Assembly (NCBI GenBank): GCA_946807835.1
Contig: OX327712.1
Location: 15,146,001 to 15,210,000 of the forward strand
Direction of reading: 5' to 3'
Source of the DNA: Ailanthus altissimus
Lineage: Eukaryota > Streptophyta > Magnoliopsida > Sapindales > Simaroubaceae
Length of the DNA: 64,000 nt
Shown here: positions 32,880-44,725 of the stretch, piece after piece
Numbering within the stretch: position 1 is the stretch's first letter
Layout of the letters: every line of letters begins with the position of its first letter
Made by a program: the position numbers and the translations under genes
The notes under the pieces: model-generated
The model's database searches: none
Seen by the model: only the letters and a program-made list of their open reading frames with translations
What the model was told of the DNA's origin: nothing

Positions 32880-33957
32880 ATGGCTGCAATCAAGCAATAA
32901 ATAGAGAAGTTTAATAAGATGAATAACTTCAATCTTTTGAGGAAGAAAGTTAGGGCTCTACTAGTGATGGAATGGCTAGACTCAGCCTAGGAGGAGGCCA
33001 GCTCCTCAACTAATGATGAGACAATAACCTCAAAGTCCGAGCAAAAATATTGGGATACATTTCAGAAAAAGGCTCACAGCACCATAATCCTAGCATTGAG
33101 CGACAAAGTATTAAGGAATGTTAGTGATGAGAAAACCGCTTTAGGGCTATGAAAGAGACTTGAAGCATTGTACATGAAGAAGTCTCTTGCAAATGGACTT
33201 TTTGTGAAAAATAAATTGCATCAGCTAACAATGTATGTGGGATCTTTATGGAGAGCCCATATTGACAGGTTCAACAAGATTATCATAAGTCTTGAGCAAT
33301 TGGGCATCAAGACTGAGGATAAAGACAAGGCCATTATCTTGTTAAGTTCATTGTCAAAGAGCTATGAGAGCTTTGTGGATACTCTGCTCTATGGTAATGA
33401 GTTTTTAATGATGAATGACATCAAGGTATTATTGAACTCAAAAGAATTGATAAAGAGATCTAAGTTCAAGAATAGAGCAGCATTGTTTGCACAAGGAAGG
33501 AAGAACTACCAATCAAGGAGGAGATCCAAGAAGTGTTTCCTTTGTAATAAGGAATGACACTTTATGAACGATTATTCGAAATCAAAAGGCCAATGAGGGT
33601 AGGCTGCAATTAGGACTGAGAAGGATATCGAAGTTTAGACATATTGGTAGCCTCAAAGGGAAAGTACGCTGGCAAATGGATACTAAATTCGGGGTGCAGC
33701 GTCCATATGTATCCCGACAGATCGATGTTTATCAACTACAAAGCCAAGAAAAGTAAAGCTCTAATGGGGAATAACATAACTTGTAAGATTATGGGAGTTG
33801 GTGACATAAGGCTGAGGATGCAAGGTAGAGAAATTAGGCACTTATATGGTGTAAGGCATGTTCTTAAACTGATAAGGAACTTGATTTTCCTAGGTAAACT
33901 CGATGAGGAATGGTATTCGGTTAGAGCGAAAAAAAGAAAACTAAGGGTTAAGAAATG
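32880..33957 (+). pseudogene. Copia gag and protease, truncated
   Basis: Starts at MAAIKQ, then a stop, FNLLRKKVRALLV, WDTFQKKAHSTIILALSDKV, LEALYMKKSLANGLFVKNKL, and LLSSLSKSYESFVDTLLYGN. This is a typical plant copia gag (UBN2-like) domain. The zinc knuckle CFLCNKE*HFMNDY has a stop in place of Gly and Tyr in place of the last Cys. The protease site reads WILNSGCSVHMYPD, with Asn for the catalytic Asp. It continues through LYGVRHVLKLIRNLIFLGKL and is cut off where the right TIR begins. Integrase and reverse transcriptase are missing. Confidence 0.88.
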
Positions 33958-33964
33958 ATCTATA

Positions 33965-34157
33965 AAGTTTGAGGGTGAAAAACATAATGGTGAGTAGGGA
34001 TGGGTGGAATAAAATTTAAATTGAGAGAAAAATAATAAATAAAAAATGCCCACTTAACGAAATTTTTTTGAGGGCAAAGACTAACTGAGACAATATAAAA
34101 AGTTGGGCACTGGATGGATAATTCATGAAAATTCAGGGACTAAAATTTTAATTTTCC
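33965..34157 (-). repeat. Right TIR of the Mutator-like element
   Basis: Reverse complement of the left TIR with small gaps. It directly adjoins the broken end of the copia protease at about 33957. Confidence 0.75.
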
Positions 34158-34166
34158 TATTATGAA

Positions 34167-35330
34167 AAACAATAAACACAGTGGAAATAAGAATATTATG
34201 CAAGAAAATACTAATCTTATTCTAGGCGTTAAAATTCTTATAAAAACATAACAATTCGTTAAAAAAAAATCTTATTAAAAATATTGCAAACTAAAAGCAT
34301 ATTTGAATGATAGAACAAAAATTCTTAATAGCAGAAGAGTAGAGAAAAATGTTGCAACAAATATTTGAATAAAGATAGAAAAAGTAAAGTTAAAGTTTTT
34401 ATTTGTACGAGTTTTAAAAGGAACGTGATAAATTTATTTTCAAGTTTATTTTTTAGATGAAATTAAAAATATTTTTTTTAGGAAAAGATCAAATGTTAGG
34501 CAAGAACTTGATTAAAATAATTATTTAAGTGATTTGAGTTGTAATTAAATAGAAATATTTTATTTTATTTTAAATATAATGTAATTTCAATAAATACTAT
34601 AATAGTTAAAACATATATATACATATAAAATTTTCTAAAATGTGGGTCATTTCTAAAAAATGGAGGCCTTTCTAAATATTTGGGAAAAATATTGAAGGTC
34701 TAAGCAATTGCCTAAGTTACGTCTGAGAAGAATCGCTCATAATTTATATCAAATAGCTAAATCACTTTTCACAAAATTTGAACATCATAAAATTTTGTGT
34801 ATAATACGGGGTGCGAGAAATTTTTTAGCTATTCTTAATTCAAACACGACATTATCGAAATATATAATAACTTCTTATTGGGTCTCAATATCTATAAGAT
34901 GCCTCATGCACCAATTGAAAACATAAATATCTATAAGATGACTTCTTATATATTTTTTCCTACCATCATAACATTAACAACTGAAATGTATTATTAAAAA
35001 GTCAAAAAGTCTTTTATGACAATACCAATATTTAATTTTAAGGGTGAAGCAAGGAGAAGTTGCTTTAGCTTCTTTATCTTCTCCTTACTTCACCTAATTC
35101 TAACTACTTACTTTAGCAGTAAGCACTCAATTTGTGTGCACTTGAGGTTGAGAATTCAAGTCTTAGTAAATATCAGGGCAATGGGAATTCAAGTTTTAGT
35201 AGATATCATGGCAATGTAACAATTTTCTAGTATTTTGGAGAATATTTTCAGGTGTGCTTAAGTATGGAAGTGTATTTATAGGCCTACTTAAGTATGTATT
35301 GTTCTAGTATTTCTCAGATTTAAGCATGTA
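34167..35330. other. AT-rich intergenic stretch
   Basis: Runs of A and T, no coding frame longer than about 70 codons, and no terminal repeats seen. Nothing recognised. Confidence 0.4.
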
Positions 35331-35714
35331 TTATTTTAGTAGTTCCCTGGTTATTGTATGTAATACCAGTAAATGTAGAAGTGATATATTGTCCTAATAC
35401 TTCTCTAATTATTGTTATAGTAGTAGATTTAGTAGATCTTTGATGTAATATAGATAATGTTGCTATACTAGTACTAGATTTAGTAGATCTCAAGTTCTCT
35501 AGTTGCTCTATTAGTAGTAGATTTAGTTGATGTATTGCCGTAATAGTTCTTTAATTGTTGTACTAGTAGTAGATTTAGTATATCTCAAGTCCTCTAGTTA
35601 TTCTATTAGTAGTAGATTTAATAGATTTCTAATGTAATATTAGTAAATATTGTCGTACTAGTAGTTGATTTAGTAGATCTCAAGTTCTCTAGTTGTTCTA
35701 TTAGTAGTAGATTT
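35331..35714. repeat. Minisatellite array, left part
   Basis: Imperfect tandem units of roughly 95-100 bp, each made of two related halves that begin TAGTAGTAGATTTAGTAGATCTC. One half continues AAGTTCTCTAGTTGTTCTAT and the other TAATGTAATATTAGTAAGTG. The array resumes at 43778 after the D retrotransposon. Confidence 0.85.
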
Positions 35715-37263
35715 TGTAACACACGTATAGTAAATATATAAATCTTGGTGGCAGGAAAAAAAAAAAAAAAAAAAAAGAGAGAGAGAAGAAATGAAGCGGT
35801 GGCCGTTTTTATATATATATATATATTTTGTTTTACTTTCTTCGTTTAAGAAGAAAGAGTTGAAATAGAAGGAAAAAAAAAACGAAACAGAGAAAAAAGA
35901 AGAGAAAGCTGAGAGGAAGAAAAGAGAAAAGAAAAGAAAGAAGAAAAAGAAAAGAAGAAGAAAAGAAGAAAAAGAAAAGAAGAAGAAAAGGAAAAAGAAA
36001 AGAAAGGGAAACGAAGAGACGGGAAGGAAAAAGAGAAAGAAAAAGAAAAAAGAAGGAAAAGAAAAGAAAAAGAAAGAAAAAAAAGAAATTTTAGGAAATT
36101 AGTTGGGTAGTCAGAATTATATCCAGTGGTTTAGCGGGTAATAATTTTACGATATTAGAATATTTAGATTTTAATAGTTATAATACATATCGGTACTAAT
36201 TATGTATTTTTACACCCTATGATATAGGAGGTGTGCCGATAGCGGGTAGATCTCAGAATCCAGACCCAGCTCAGGATTAGCGCACTTTTGTGAGTGGATA
36301 ACTATATATATTTTATATGTTTTCAATACAGCCAATTATGATTTAATTACGCGTTATTAGATTTAATTATGATTTATTTTAGACAGAAAAATATTTATAC
36401 TATTTAGTAGATTCAGAAATATTTTAGAATTTATTATAGTACAGTTTATAATTATGTTCAGTACAGAAATAATTATTTCAGAATAATTATGGTCACAATA
36501 TTATATTGTAGTAGTTTTTGAACCACCATATGCGTACCCTCCCCTTTAATGTAGTTGCTCTGCGCATGCGTTAGACCAGTTTAGTTTGCTCTGCCCGAGC
36601 GATGTAACATTCTGCCGGGTTAGACCAGCTTAGATCCCCCGCTCTGCCTGTGCATGAGTTACTCCGCCAGGTTAGACCAGATTTTCCCTGGGTACAAGTT
36701 TGGTGTGGTTTTCAGTATATATATGTAGTACATGTTTCCAGAGTTATGTTACATATATTCAGTTTGATAATAGATTTTATGATAGTTTGCGCTTTCAGAT
36801 TCCAGTACTATGTCATGATTTTAATTTCAGCGCAGATTTTATGACAGTTCATATTTTCAGTACAAGTTTATTGATTACTCAGTATACAGTTTTATGATTA
36901 TTTTATCATACAGATTTATACGTGTACAATACATATAAAGTATATAATATTTTCAGATTATGTCCACTCACTGAGCCACAAGCTCACCCTTTTTCCTATT
37001 TTCCCTATTTTTCCCAGGTTGTCACAGGAATTTGTGCAGTGTGATACAGTCATCACATTTTAAGGTTGGGCCAACGTGCATAGCTACATAAGTGTCTTAG
37101 TCTGTGTATTTGTATATGTTTTGCATAGTGGAGCATATGTGTATACTTTTTGTTGAGGCAGGTAGCCTCATTGTATCATATGTATGAGTAAAGAGTATGT
37201 TAGTCACATGTCATCGCAGGATCTGTCTCGATTCTCGAGGAAAGGTCGGGTCGGGTCCTGTCA
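35715..37263 (+). repeat. 5' LTR of element D
   Basis: TGTAACACACG to CCTGTCA. It includes an A-run, a short TA repeat at 35811-35827, then a nearly pure purine tract of about 180 bases (35909-36087, two C interruptions). The GCTCTGCGCATGCG block is at 36557-36570 and the CACTCACTGAGCC module at 36965, followed by a long pyrimidine run ending CCCAGG. Confidence 0.96.
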
Positions 37264-37266
37264 GTT

Positions 37267-37278
37267 TGGTATCAGAGC
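37267..37278 (+). other. Primer-binding site of element D
   Basis: TGGTATCAGAGC, exact complement of the 3' end of plant initiator tRNA-Met without its CCA-derived start, three bases after the 5' LTR. Confidence 0.93.
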
Positions 37279-37365
37279 ATGGTTGTTAGATTCTGTAGAC
37301 TAGTACATGATACATGCATGTTAGAGATGTCATTAATGAATTGTTGCATTTTATAGATTTTCATC

Positions 37366-40300
37366 ATGTGTCCACGAGGCGGACCTCGCACGAAACTTGT
37401 GGCTGAACTGGGAGCTCCCTTAGTATCAGATAGAAGGGATGAATCTATTAGAGAGGAAGTAGCTGAGTTAGTTCCCTCTGTACCCATACCTCAAACTCAG
37501 CCCGATCCTATTGTAAAGGAGATGCACCCTCAGCCAGTACCATAACCTGTGACACAGCCTACACAAGGACAGCCTGATAGACCTGCCCTAGAGCAATCCA
37601 TAGATAGACTGGCTCACTTAGTTACAGTTGCAGTGGAGAGAGAAACACAGGGACCACCTAAGAGAGAGAATACAATAGAGCGTGTTCGTAGTTTGGGGGC
37701 AGAGAATTTTTCAGGCACTACAAAGCCAGCTGATGCAGAGTCATGGTTGACTAGAGTAGAACGGATATTTGATGTTATGAGATGTACTGATGATGAGAGA
37801 GTTTCCTTTGCTACATTTTTACTTGAGGGTGGGGCATACCACTGGTGGAGATCAGTATTACGTAGATATGGAGGGGTGATTAGCTGGGCTGATTTTTGTA
37901 AAGAATTTAATGTTAAATTCTTTCCTATGGTTTACCAAGACATCCAGGCTAGTAAGTTCTTTGAGCTAGAACAAGGATTGATGACAGTAGAGGAGTACGA
38001 GAACCGTTTTATAGAGTTATCGAGGTTCGCTTCTTATGCAATACAGAATGAGAGGGATAAATGTAAGAGGTTTGAACAGGGCCTTAGAGGCAATATCAGG
38101 ACAACAATTACAGCTATGAGGCACATTGATTTCAGTGAGTTGGTTGGGGCTGCAATGAGAGTTGAGAGAAGCCTAGTAGAGGCACGCAGAGCCCAGTCAT
38201 TCAAGCAGAGACCAGGCCATAGTTAGTCAGTTGGTGGATCAAGTAGCAGTAGAGCATCTGGAGGAGAGACATCCCATGCAGGGTATTCTGGTAGACAACG
38301 GTATGGTCAGAGCCCTATACTATCAGGAGGACAGAGACAGAGTTCTAGTCAGAGTATTGTGCCTCCATCTGTTGAAAGCAACATAGGGAGTCAGAGGCCC
38401 CGAGGTGGTAGCCAGTTAAGTAGTAGTGCAAGCATAAGAAGGTACCCTCAGTGTTCCATGTGTGGGAGGAGTCATGAGGGACAGTGTCTGAGAGGTTTTA
38501 GAGGTTGCTACCATTGCGGACAAGCTGGACATTTGAGGAGAGATTGCCCTCATCTTCTTCAGAGTAGCAACTTAGTACAGAGTACAGCTTCTCAGGGTTT
38601 TCAAGGTGGCAGTGGCAATATTCAGAGGCCTAGAGGATCTCAGACAGGAGAGCCTATCTCTAGTACTGGTGTACAACCTAGAGCTTTAGGAGTTAGTAGA
38701 GATCCACAGAGGGGTCAACCAGGTCGACCTCGTAGCCAGGCACATGTATTTGCTTTGACTCAGCAAGAGGCACAGGTTACCCCAGATGTGGTTACAGGTA
38801 TGCTGACTATTTTTGGCCGAGAGGCCTATATTTTAATTGATCCGGGCTCTACGCATTCTTTTATTTCCCATATCTTTGCTGTGCATGCGGATAGAATGTT
38901 AAAACCCCTAGATTGTAGTTTGGTGGTAGCCACACCAGTTGGAGAATCATTACTGGCTGAGAATGTATTTCGGGGTTGTGTTATCAAAGTGGGTAGTAGT
39001 GTGATGGAAACAGATTTAATTCCTCTTGCTATACATGATTTTGATGCAATACTTGGGATGGACTGGTTAGCTAATCACTATGCTACTGTAGACTGTTTTC
39101 GAAAGGAAGTTATATTCAGAAGACATGGAGAGCCTGATATTATTTTTTGTGGAGAGCGACGAGTTCTTCCATCCTGTGTTATATCTGCTATGACAGCTAA
39201 ATGGTTGCTCAGGAAACGATGTTCAGCTTATTTGGCACATGTTATTGATACCAGAGTCAATGGGGTTACATTAGAAGATATTCCAGTGGTAAGAGATTTT
39301 CCAGATGTATTTCCTGAAGATCTTTCAGGCTTACCACTAGATAGAGAGATTGATTTTGGTATTGATTTGGTTCTAGACATAATAACTCCTATCTCCAAAG
39401 CACCATACAGAATGGCCCCTTCAGAGTTAAAAGAATTGAAGACTCAGTTACAAGAATTGGTAGATAAGGGTTTCATCAGACCTAGTGTATCACCATGGGG
39501 AGCACCAGTATTGTTTGTTAAAAAGAAGGATGGAACTTTGAGGCTATGTATTGATTATCGGGAGCTAAATAAAGTCACTATACGCAACAAGTATCCACTC
39601 CCTTGCATTGATGATTTATTTGATCAGTTACAGGGTGCAAAGATTTTCTCAAAGATCGATCTACGATCAGGGTATCATCAGTTAAAGATCAGAGATACTG
39701 ATGTGGCTAAGACTGCTTTCAGAACTCGATATGGGCATTATGAGTTTTTAGTAATGCCATTTGGGTTAACTAATGCTCCAGCTGCATTCATGGACCTTAT
39801 GAATAGGGTATTTCATCCCTATCTTGATCGATTTGTTATAGTTTTTATTGATGATATTCTTGTGTATTCACGGAGTACAGAGGAACATGTAGAGCATTTG
39901 AAGATAGTGCTACAGATTTTGAGAAATAAACAGTTATATGCCAAGTTCAGAAAATGTCAGTTTTGGCTAGATAAAGTTGCATTTCTGGGCCATGTGATCT
40001 CAGCAGATGGAATTTATGTGGATCCTCAAAAAATTGAAGCTGTAGTAAATTGGGAGCGACCAGCTAGTGTGACAGAAATTAGAAGTTTTCTTGGTCTAGC
40101 AGGTTATTATCGAAGATTTGTTAAAGACTTTTCTAAGATTGCTGCACCGCTTACAAAGTTGACTAGGAAAAATGTAAAGTTTGTGTGGACTGATGAATGT
40201 GAAGATAGCTTCCAAGAGCTTAAAAAGAGATTGACTTCAACTCCTGTTCTCACTCTTCCATCTGGCACTGAAGGATTTATAATTTACAGTGATGCTTCTA

Positions 40301-42213
40301 AACAGGGGTTAGGTTGTGTATTGATGCAGCATGGTAAGGTGATAGCTTATGCTTCTAGGCAGCTTAAGAAGCATCAGTTGAATTATCCAACTCATGATTT
40401 AGAATTAGCAGCAGTAGTATTCGCCTTGAAGATTTGGAGACATTATCTATATGGTGTTACATGTCAAATTTTCACTGATCACAAAAGTTTGAAGTATTTG
40501 TTCACACAGAAAGATTTGAATCTGAGACAACGGAGATGGTTAGAGTTAATAAAAGATTATGACTGTATGATTGACTATCATCCAGGTAAGGCGAATGTGG
40601 TAGCAGATGCACTCAGCAGGAAGTCTTCTAGCTCTATTGCTTATTTGAGAGTGTCTTATCTTCCATTGTTAGTTGAATTAAGATCTATGGGGGTTGAATT
40701 GTCTGTAGCCAAATCTGGAGTCCTTCTAGCACATTTTCAAGTCAGGCCTATGTTGATTGATCAGATTCGAGAGATGCAAGATCAGGATCCTAATTTAGTT
40801 AAACTTAAGCAAGAAGTAAAGAATGGAATGCGAACTGATTTAACGTTGAAAGCTGATGGGACATTAGTTATGGGTAACAGGCTTTGTGTTCCGAATAACT
40901 CAGAGTTAAAGAAACAGATTTTAGAAGAAGCTCACAGCTCAGCTTATGCTATGCATCCTGGTAGCACTAAAATGTATCGTACTTTGAGAGAACATTACTG
41001 GTGGCAAGGTATGAAAAGAGAGATTGCAGAGTTTGTATCTCACTGCTTGATTTGTCAGCAGGTTAAGGCAGAACATCAGAGGCCAGCAGGATTATCTCGA
41101 CCACTTCCAGTTCCTGAATGGAAGTGGGAACATATCACCATGGGCTTTGTTGTTGGGCTTCCTCGTACTCGAAGGGGTCATGATAGTGTTTGGGTGATTG
41201 TTGATCGACTCACAAAGTCTGCTCATTTCCTGCCTTATAAGATTTCATACTCATTAGATAGGCTGGCTCATTTGTATGTGAGTGAGATTGTACGGTTACA
41301 TGGGGCTCCAGTGTCCATCGTATCAGATAGAGACCCTCGATTCACTTCTAGATTTTGGCATAGCTTACAGAAGGCCTTAGGCACTAAGTTAAACTTTAGT
41401 ACAGCTTTTCATCCTCAGACAGATGGGCAGTCGGAGAGAACTATACAGATTTTAGAGGATATGCTCAGAGCTTGTATGTTGCAGCTTAAGGGTAATTGGG
41501 ATGATTATTTACCATTGATGGAGTTTGCATATAATAATAGTTATCAGTCTAGCATTCAGATGGCGCCGTATGAGGCTTTATACGGAAGAAAATGCAGAAC
41601 TCCGATTTGTTGGGATGAAGTTGGAGAAAAAAAATTGTTGGGTCCAGAGATTATTCAAGCCACTAGTGAGAAGATCAGTATTATCAGAGATAGACTCAAG
41701 GCAGCTCATGACAGACAGAAGAGTTATGCAGATAAACGCCGTAGACAGCTTGAGTTTGCAGTAGGAGACAGAGTCTTTTTACGGATCTCACCATGGAAGG
41801 GTGTGCTTCGTTTTGGGAAACAGGGAAAACTAAGTCCTAGATATATTGGGCCATATGAGATTCTAGAAAGGGTTGGTGTGGTTGCATACCGCTTAGCATT
41901 ACCACCTGAGTTGTCACGCATTCATGATGTGTTTCATGTTTCTATGTTGCGGAAGTATATACCTGACCCTTCTCACATTCTAGATACTCAGCCAGTTCAG
42001 TTGAGGACAGACTTGACTTATGACGAGGAACCTATTCAGATAGTGGATTATCGCCAGCAAGTACTACGTAATAAGACTATACCGCTAATTAAAGTCCTAT
42101 GGAGGAATCATGCAGTGGAAGAGGCTACATGGGAGCGAGAGGATCAGATGAGAGTTCAGTATCCTCATTTGTTTCAGAGAGGTATACGAATTTCGAGGAC
42201 GAAATTTTTATAA
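37366..42213 (+). pseudogene. gag-pol polyprotein of element D, two in-frame stops
   Basis: One frame of 1615 codons from MCPRGGPRTK to TKFL, interrupted only by TAA at 37543 and TAG at 38224 (TGG in the related copy at 49486). The gag core is FFELEQGLMTVEEYENRFIE (about 37955). From 38359 numbering: zinc knuckle [14 protein letters not shown] (50-63), protease [10 protein letters not shown] (161), reverse transcriptase FIDD (496-499), RNase H DASKQGLG (645), integrase zinc finger H866/H895/C896/C899, catalytic site with Gly929 instead of the first Asp (TMGFVVGLP), Asp990 and Glu1026 (35 apart), then the tail [20 protein letters not shown]. gag and pol share one frame, as in many chromoviruses. 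It would make the virus-like particle and copy and insert the element. Frame integrity shows it is young. Confidence 0.96.
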
Positions 42214-42225
42214 GGGGGGAGGAAT
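42212..42225 (+). other. Polypurine tract of element D
   Basis: AAGGGGGGAGGAAT directly precedes the 3' LTR; it begins at the gag-pol stop codon and follows the GAGGACGAAATTTTT string. Confidence 0.9.
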
Positions 42226-43777
42226 TGTAACACACGTGTAGTAAATATATAAATCTTGGTGGCAGAAAAAAAAAAAAAAAAAAAGAAAAGAGAGAGAGAA
42301 GAAATGAAGCGATGGCCGTTTATATATATATATATTTTGTTTTACTTTCTTCGTTTAAGAAGAAAGAGTTGAAACAGAAGGAAAAAAAAAACGAAACAGA
42401 GAAAAAAGAAGAGAAAGCCGAGAGGAAGAAAAGAGAAAAGAAAAGAAAGAAGAAAAAGAAAAGAAGAAGAAAAGAAAGAAGAAAAAGAAAAGAAGAAGAA
42501 AAGGAAAAAGAAAAGAAAGGGAAAGGAAGAGACGGGAAGGAAAAAGAGAAAGAAAAAGAAAAAAGAAGGAAAAGAAAAGAAAAAGAAAGAAAAAAAAGGA
42601 AATTTTAGGAAATTAGTTGGGTAGTCAGAATTATACCCAGTGGTTTAGCGGGTAATAGTTTTACGATATTAGAATATTTAGATTTTAATAGTTATAATAC
42701 ATATCGGTACTAATTATGTATTTTTACACCCTATGATATAGGAGGTGTGCCGATAGCGGGTAGATCTCAGAATCCAGACCCAGCTCAGGATTAGCGCACT
42801 TTTGTGAGTGGATAACTATATATATTTTATATGTTTTCAATACAGCCAATTATGATTTAATTACGCGTTATTAGATTTAATTATGATTTATTTTAGACAG
42901 AAAAATATTTATACTATTTAGTAGATTCAGAAATATTTTAGAATTTATTATAGTACAGTTTATAATTATGTTCAGTACAGAAATAATTATTTCAGAATAA
43001 TTATGGTCACAATATTATATTGTAGTAGTTTTTGAACCACCATATGCGTACCCTCCCCTTTAATGTAGTTGCTCTGCGCATGCGTTAGACCAGTTTAGTT
43101 TGCTCTGCCCGAGCGATGTAACATTCTGCCGGGTTAGACCAGCTTAGATCCCCCGCTCTGCCTGTGCGTGAGTTACTCCGCCAGGTTAGACCAGATTTTC
43201 CCTGGGTACAAGTTTGGTGTGGTTTTCAGTATATATATGTAGTACATGTTTCCAGAGTTATGTTACATATATTCAGTTTGATAATAGATTTTATGATAGT
43301 TTGCACTTTCAGATTCCAGTACTATGTCATGATTTTAATTTCAGCGCAGATTTTATGACAGTTCATATTTTCAGTACAAGTTTATTGATTACTCAGTATA
43401 CAGTTTTATGATTATTTTATCATACAGATTTATACGTGTACAATACATATAAAGTATATAATATTTTCAGATTATGTCCACTCACTGAGCCACAAGCTCA
43501 CCCTTTTTCCTATTTTCCCTATTTTTCCCAGGTTGTCACAGGAATTTGTGCAGTGTGATACAGTTATCACATTTTGAGGTTGGGCCAACGTGCATAGCTA
43601 CATAAGTGTCTTAGTCTGTGTATTTGTATATGTTTTGTATAGTGGAGCATATGTGTATACTTTTTGTTGAGGCAGGTAGCCTCATTGTATCATATGTATG
43701 AGTAAAGAGTATGTTAGTCACATGTCATCGCAGGATCTGTCTCGATTCTCGAGGAGAGGTCGGGTCGGGTCCTGTCA
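42226..43777 (+). repeat. 3' LTR of element D
   Basis: Nearly identical to 35715-37263, with the same start, end and internal modules. The purine tract here spans about 42424-42600. A Lys/Glu-rich open frame across it is only the translation of GA repeats. Confidence 0.96.
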
Positions 43778-44620
43778 GATTTAGTAGATCTCTAATGTAA
43801 TATAAGTAAATGTTGTTGTACTAGCAGTAGAAGTAGAGATTTTTGATATAATATCAATAAGTGTGGAAGTGATGTATTGTCTTAATAGTTATCTAATTGT
43901 TATACTAGAGTAGATTTAGCAAATCTCTGATGTAATATAGATAATGTTGTTGTACTAGTACTAGATTTAATAGACCTCAAATTCTCTAGTTGTTCTATTA
44001 GTATTAGATTTAGTAGATCTCTAAGATAATATTAGTAAGTGTTGTTGTACTAGTAGTAGATTTAGTTGATGTGTTGCCCTAATAGTTCTCTAATTGCCAC
44101 ACTAGTAGTATATTTAGTAGATCTCAAGTTCTCTAGTGTTCTATTAGTAGTATATTTAAGTTCTCTAGTTGTTCTATTAGTAGTCGATTTAGTAGATCTC
44201 TAATCTAATATCAATAAGTGTTGTTGTACTAGTAATGGATTTAGCACATCTCAAGTTCTTTAGTTCTTTTATTAGTAGTAGATTTAGTAGATCTCTAATG
44301 TACCATCAATGAGTATTGTTGTACTAGTAGTAGAATTAGAGATCCTAGATAAAATATTAGTAAGTGTGAAAGTGATATATTATCCTGATAGTTCTCTCGT
44401 TGTTCAATTAGTAGTAGATTTAGTAGATCTTTAATATAATATTAGTAAGTGTTGTTGTACTAGTAGTAGCAGATCTTAAGCTCTCCAGTGGTTCTATTAG
44501 TAGTAGATTTAGTAGATCTCTAATATTAGTAGAGTGTTTTCAAGCGGGTTTAAGTGTGGTGTTGCACTAGTAGTAGATCTCTTATTTGTAGTAGTAGTAG
44601 ATCTCTGATGTAATGTCAGT
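43778..44620. repeat. Minisatellite array, right part
   Basis: Continues the 35331-35714 array with at least seven more half-units of TAGTAGTAGATTTAGTAGATCTC type. Units vary by small deletions and substitutions. It ends around a GTAGTAGTAGATCTC run. Confidence 0.85.
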
Positions 44621-44725
44621 AAAATATTTATGAGCAGGCTAAAGTATGTTGAGCAGGCTAAAGGTGAAATCATATTCATGGCAAACTATATCTTGGCATA
44701 AATATATAAGTGGGATTTTAATTAA

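Larger units (their letters stand above)
30989..34157. mobile_element. Mutator-like element with long TIRs and 9-bp TSD, Pack-MULE-like
   Basis: TATTATGAA stands directly outside both ends (30980-30988 and 34158-34166). The ends are inverted repeats of about 190-200 bp, about 70% alike by eye: GGGAAATTGACATTTTAACTCC on the left against the reverse complement of the right end, GGAAAATTAAAATTTTAGTCCC. Long TIRs with a 9-bp target duplication are the mark of Mutator-like elements. No transposase is inside. The cargo is a MYB-like C-terminal fragment on the minus strand and the 5' half of a copia element. Capture of a host gene piece fits a Pack-MULE. Confidence 0.85.
35715..43777 (+). mobile_element. 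Complete Ty3/gypsy chromovirus (family D), TSD GATTT
   Basis: Two LTRs of about 1.55 kb, a primer-binding site, one gag-pol frame and a polypurine tract, flanked by GATTT on both sides (35710-35714 and 43778-43782). The LTRs differ at about 14 substitutions by eye plus length changes in A-runs and GA-runs, so insertion is recent. The C-terminal [14 protein letters not shown] tail and domain order RT-RH-INT-chromodomain-like place it in the plant chromoviruses, most likely Del/Tekay. It landed in a minisatellite. Two stops and an integrase active-site change make it non-autonomous as it stands. Confidence 0.97.

Noticed and set aside
41525..41921. Frames of 65-79 codons within pol of element D
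   Set aside because: Out-of-frame or antisense shadows of the integrase C-terminus.
42312..42608. A 98-codon Lys/Glu-rich open frame
   Set aside because: It is the translation of the purine tract of LTR D; the corresponding stretch of the other LTR is changed by run-length differences. No gene signal.
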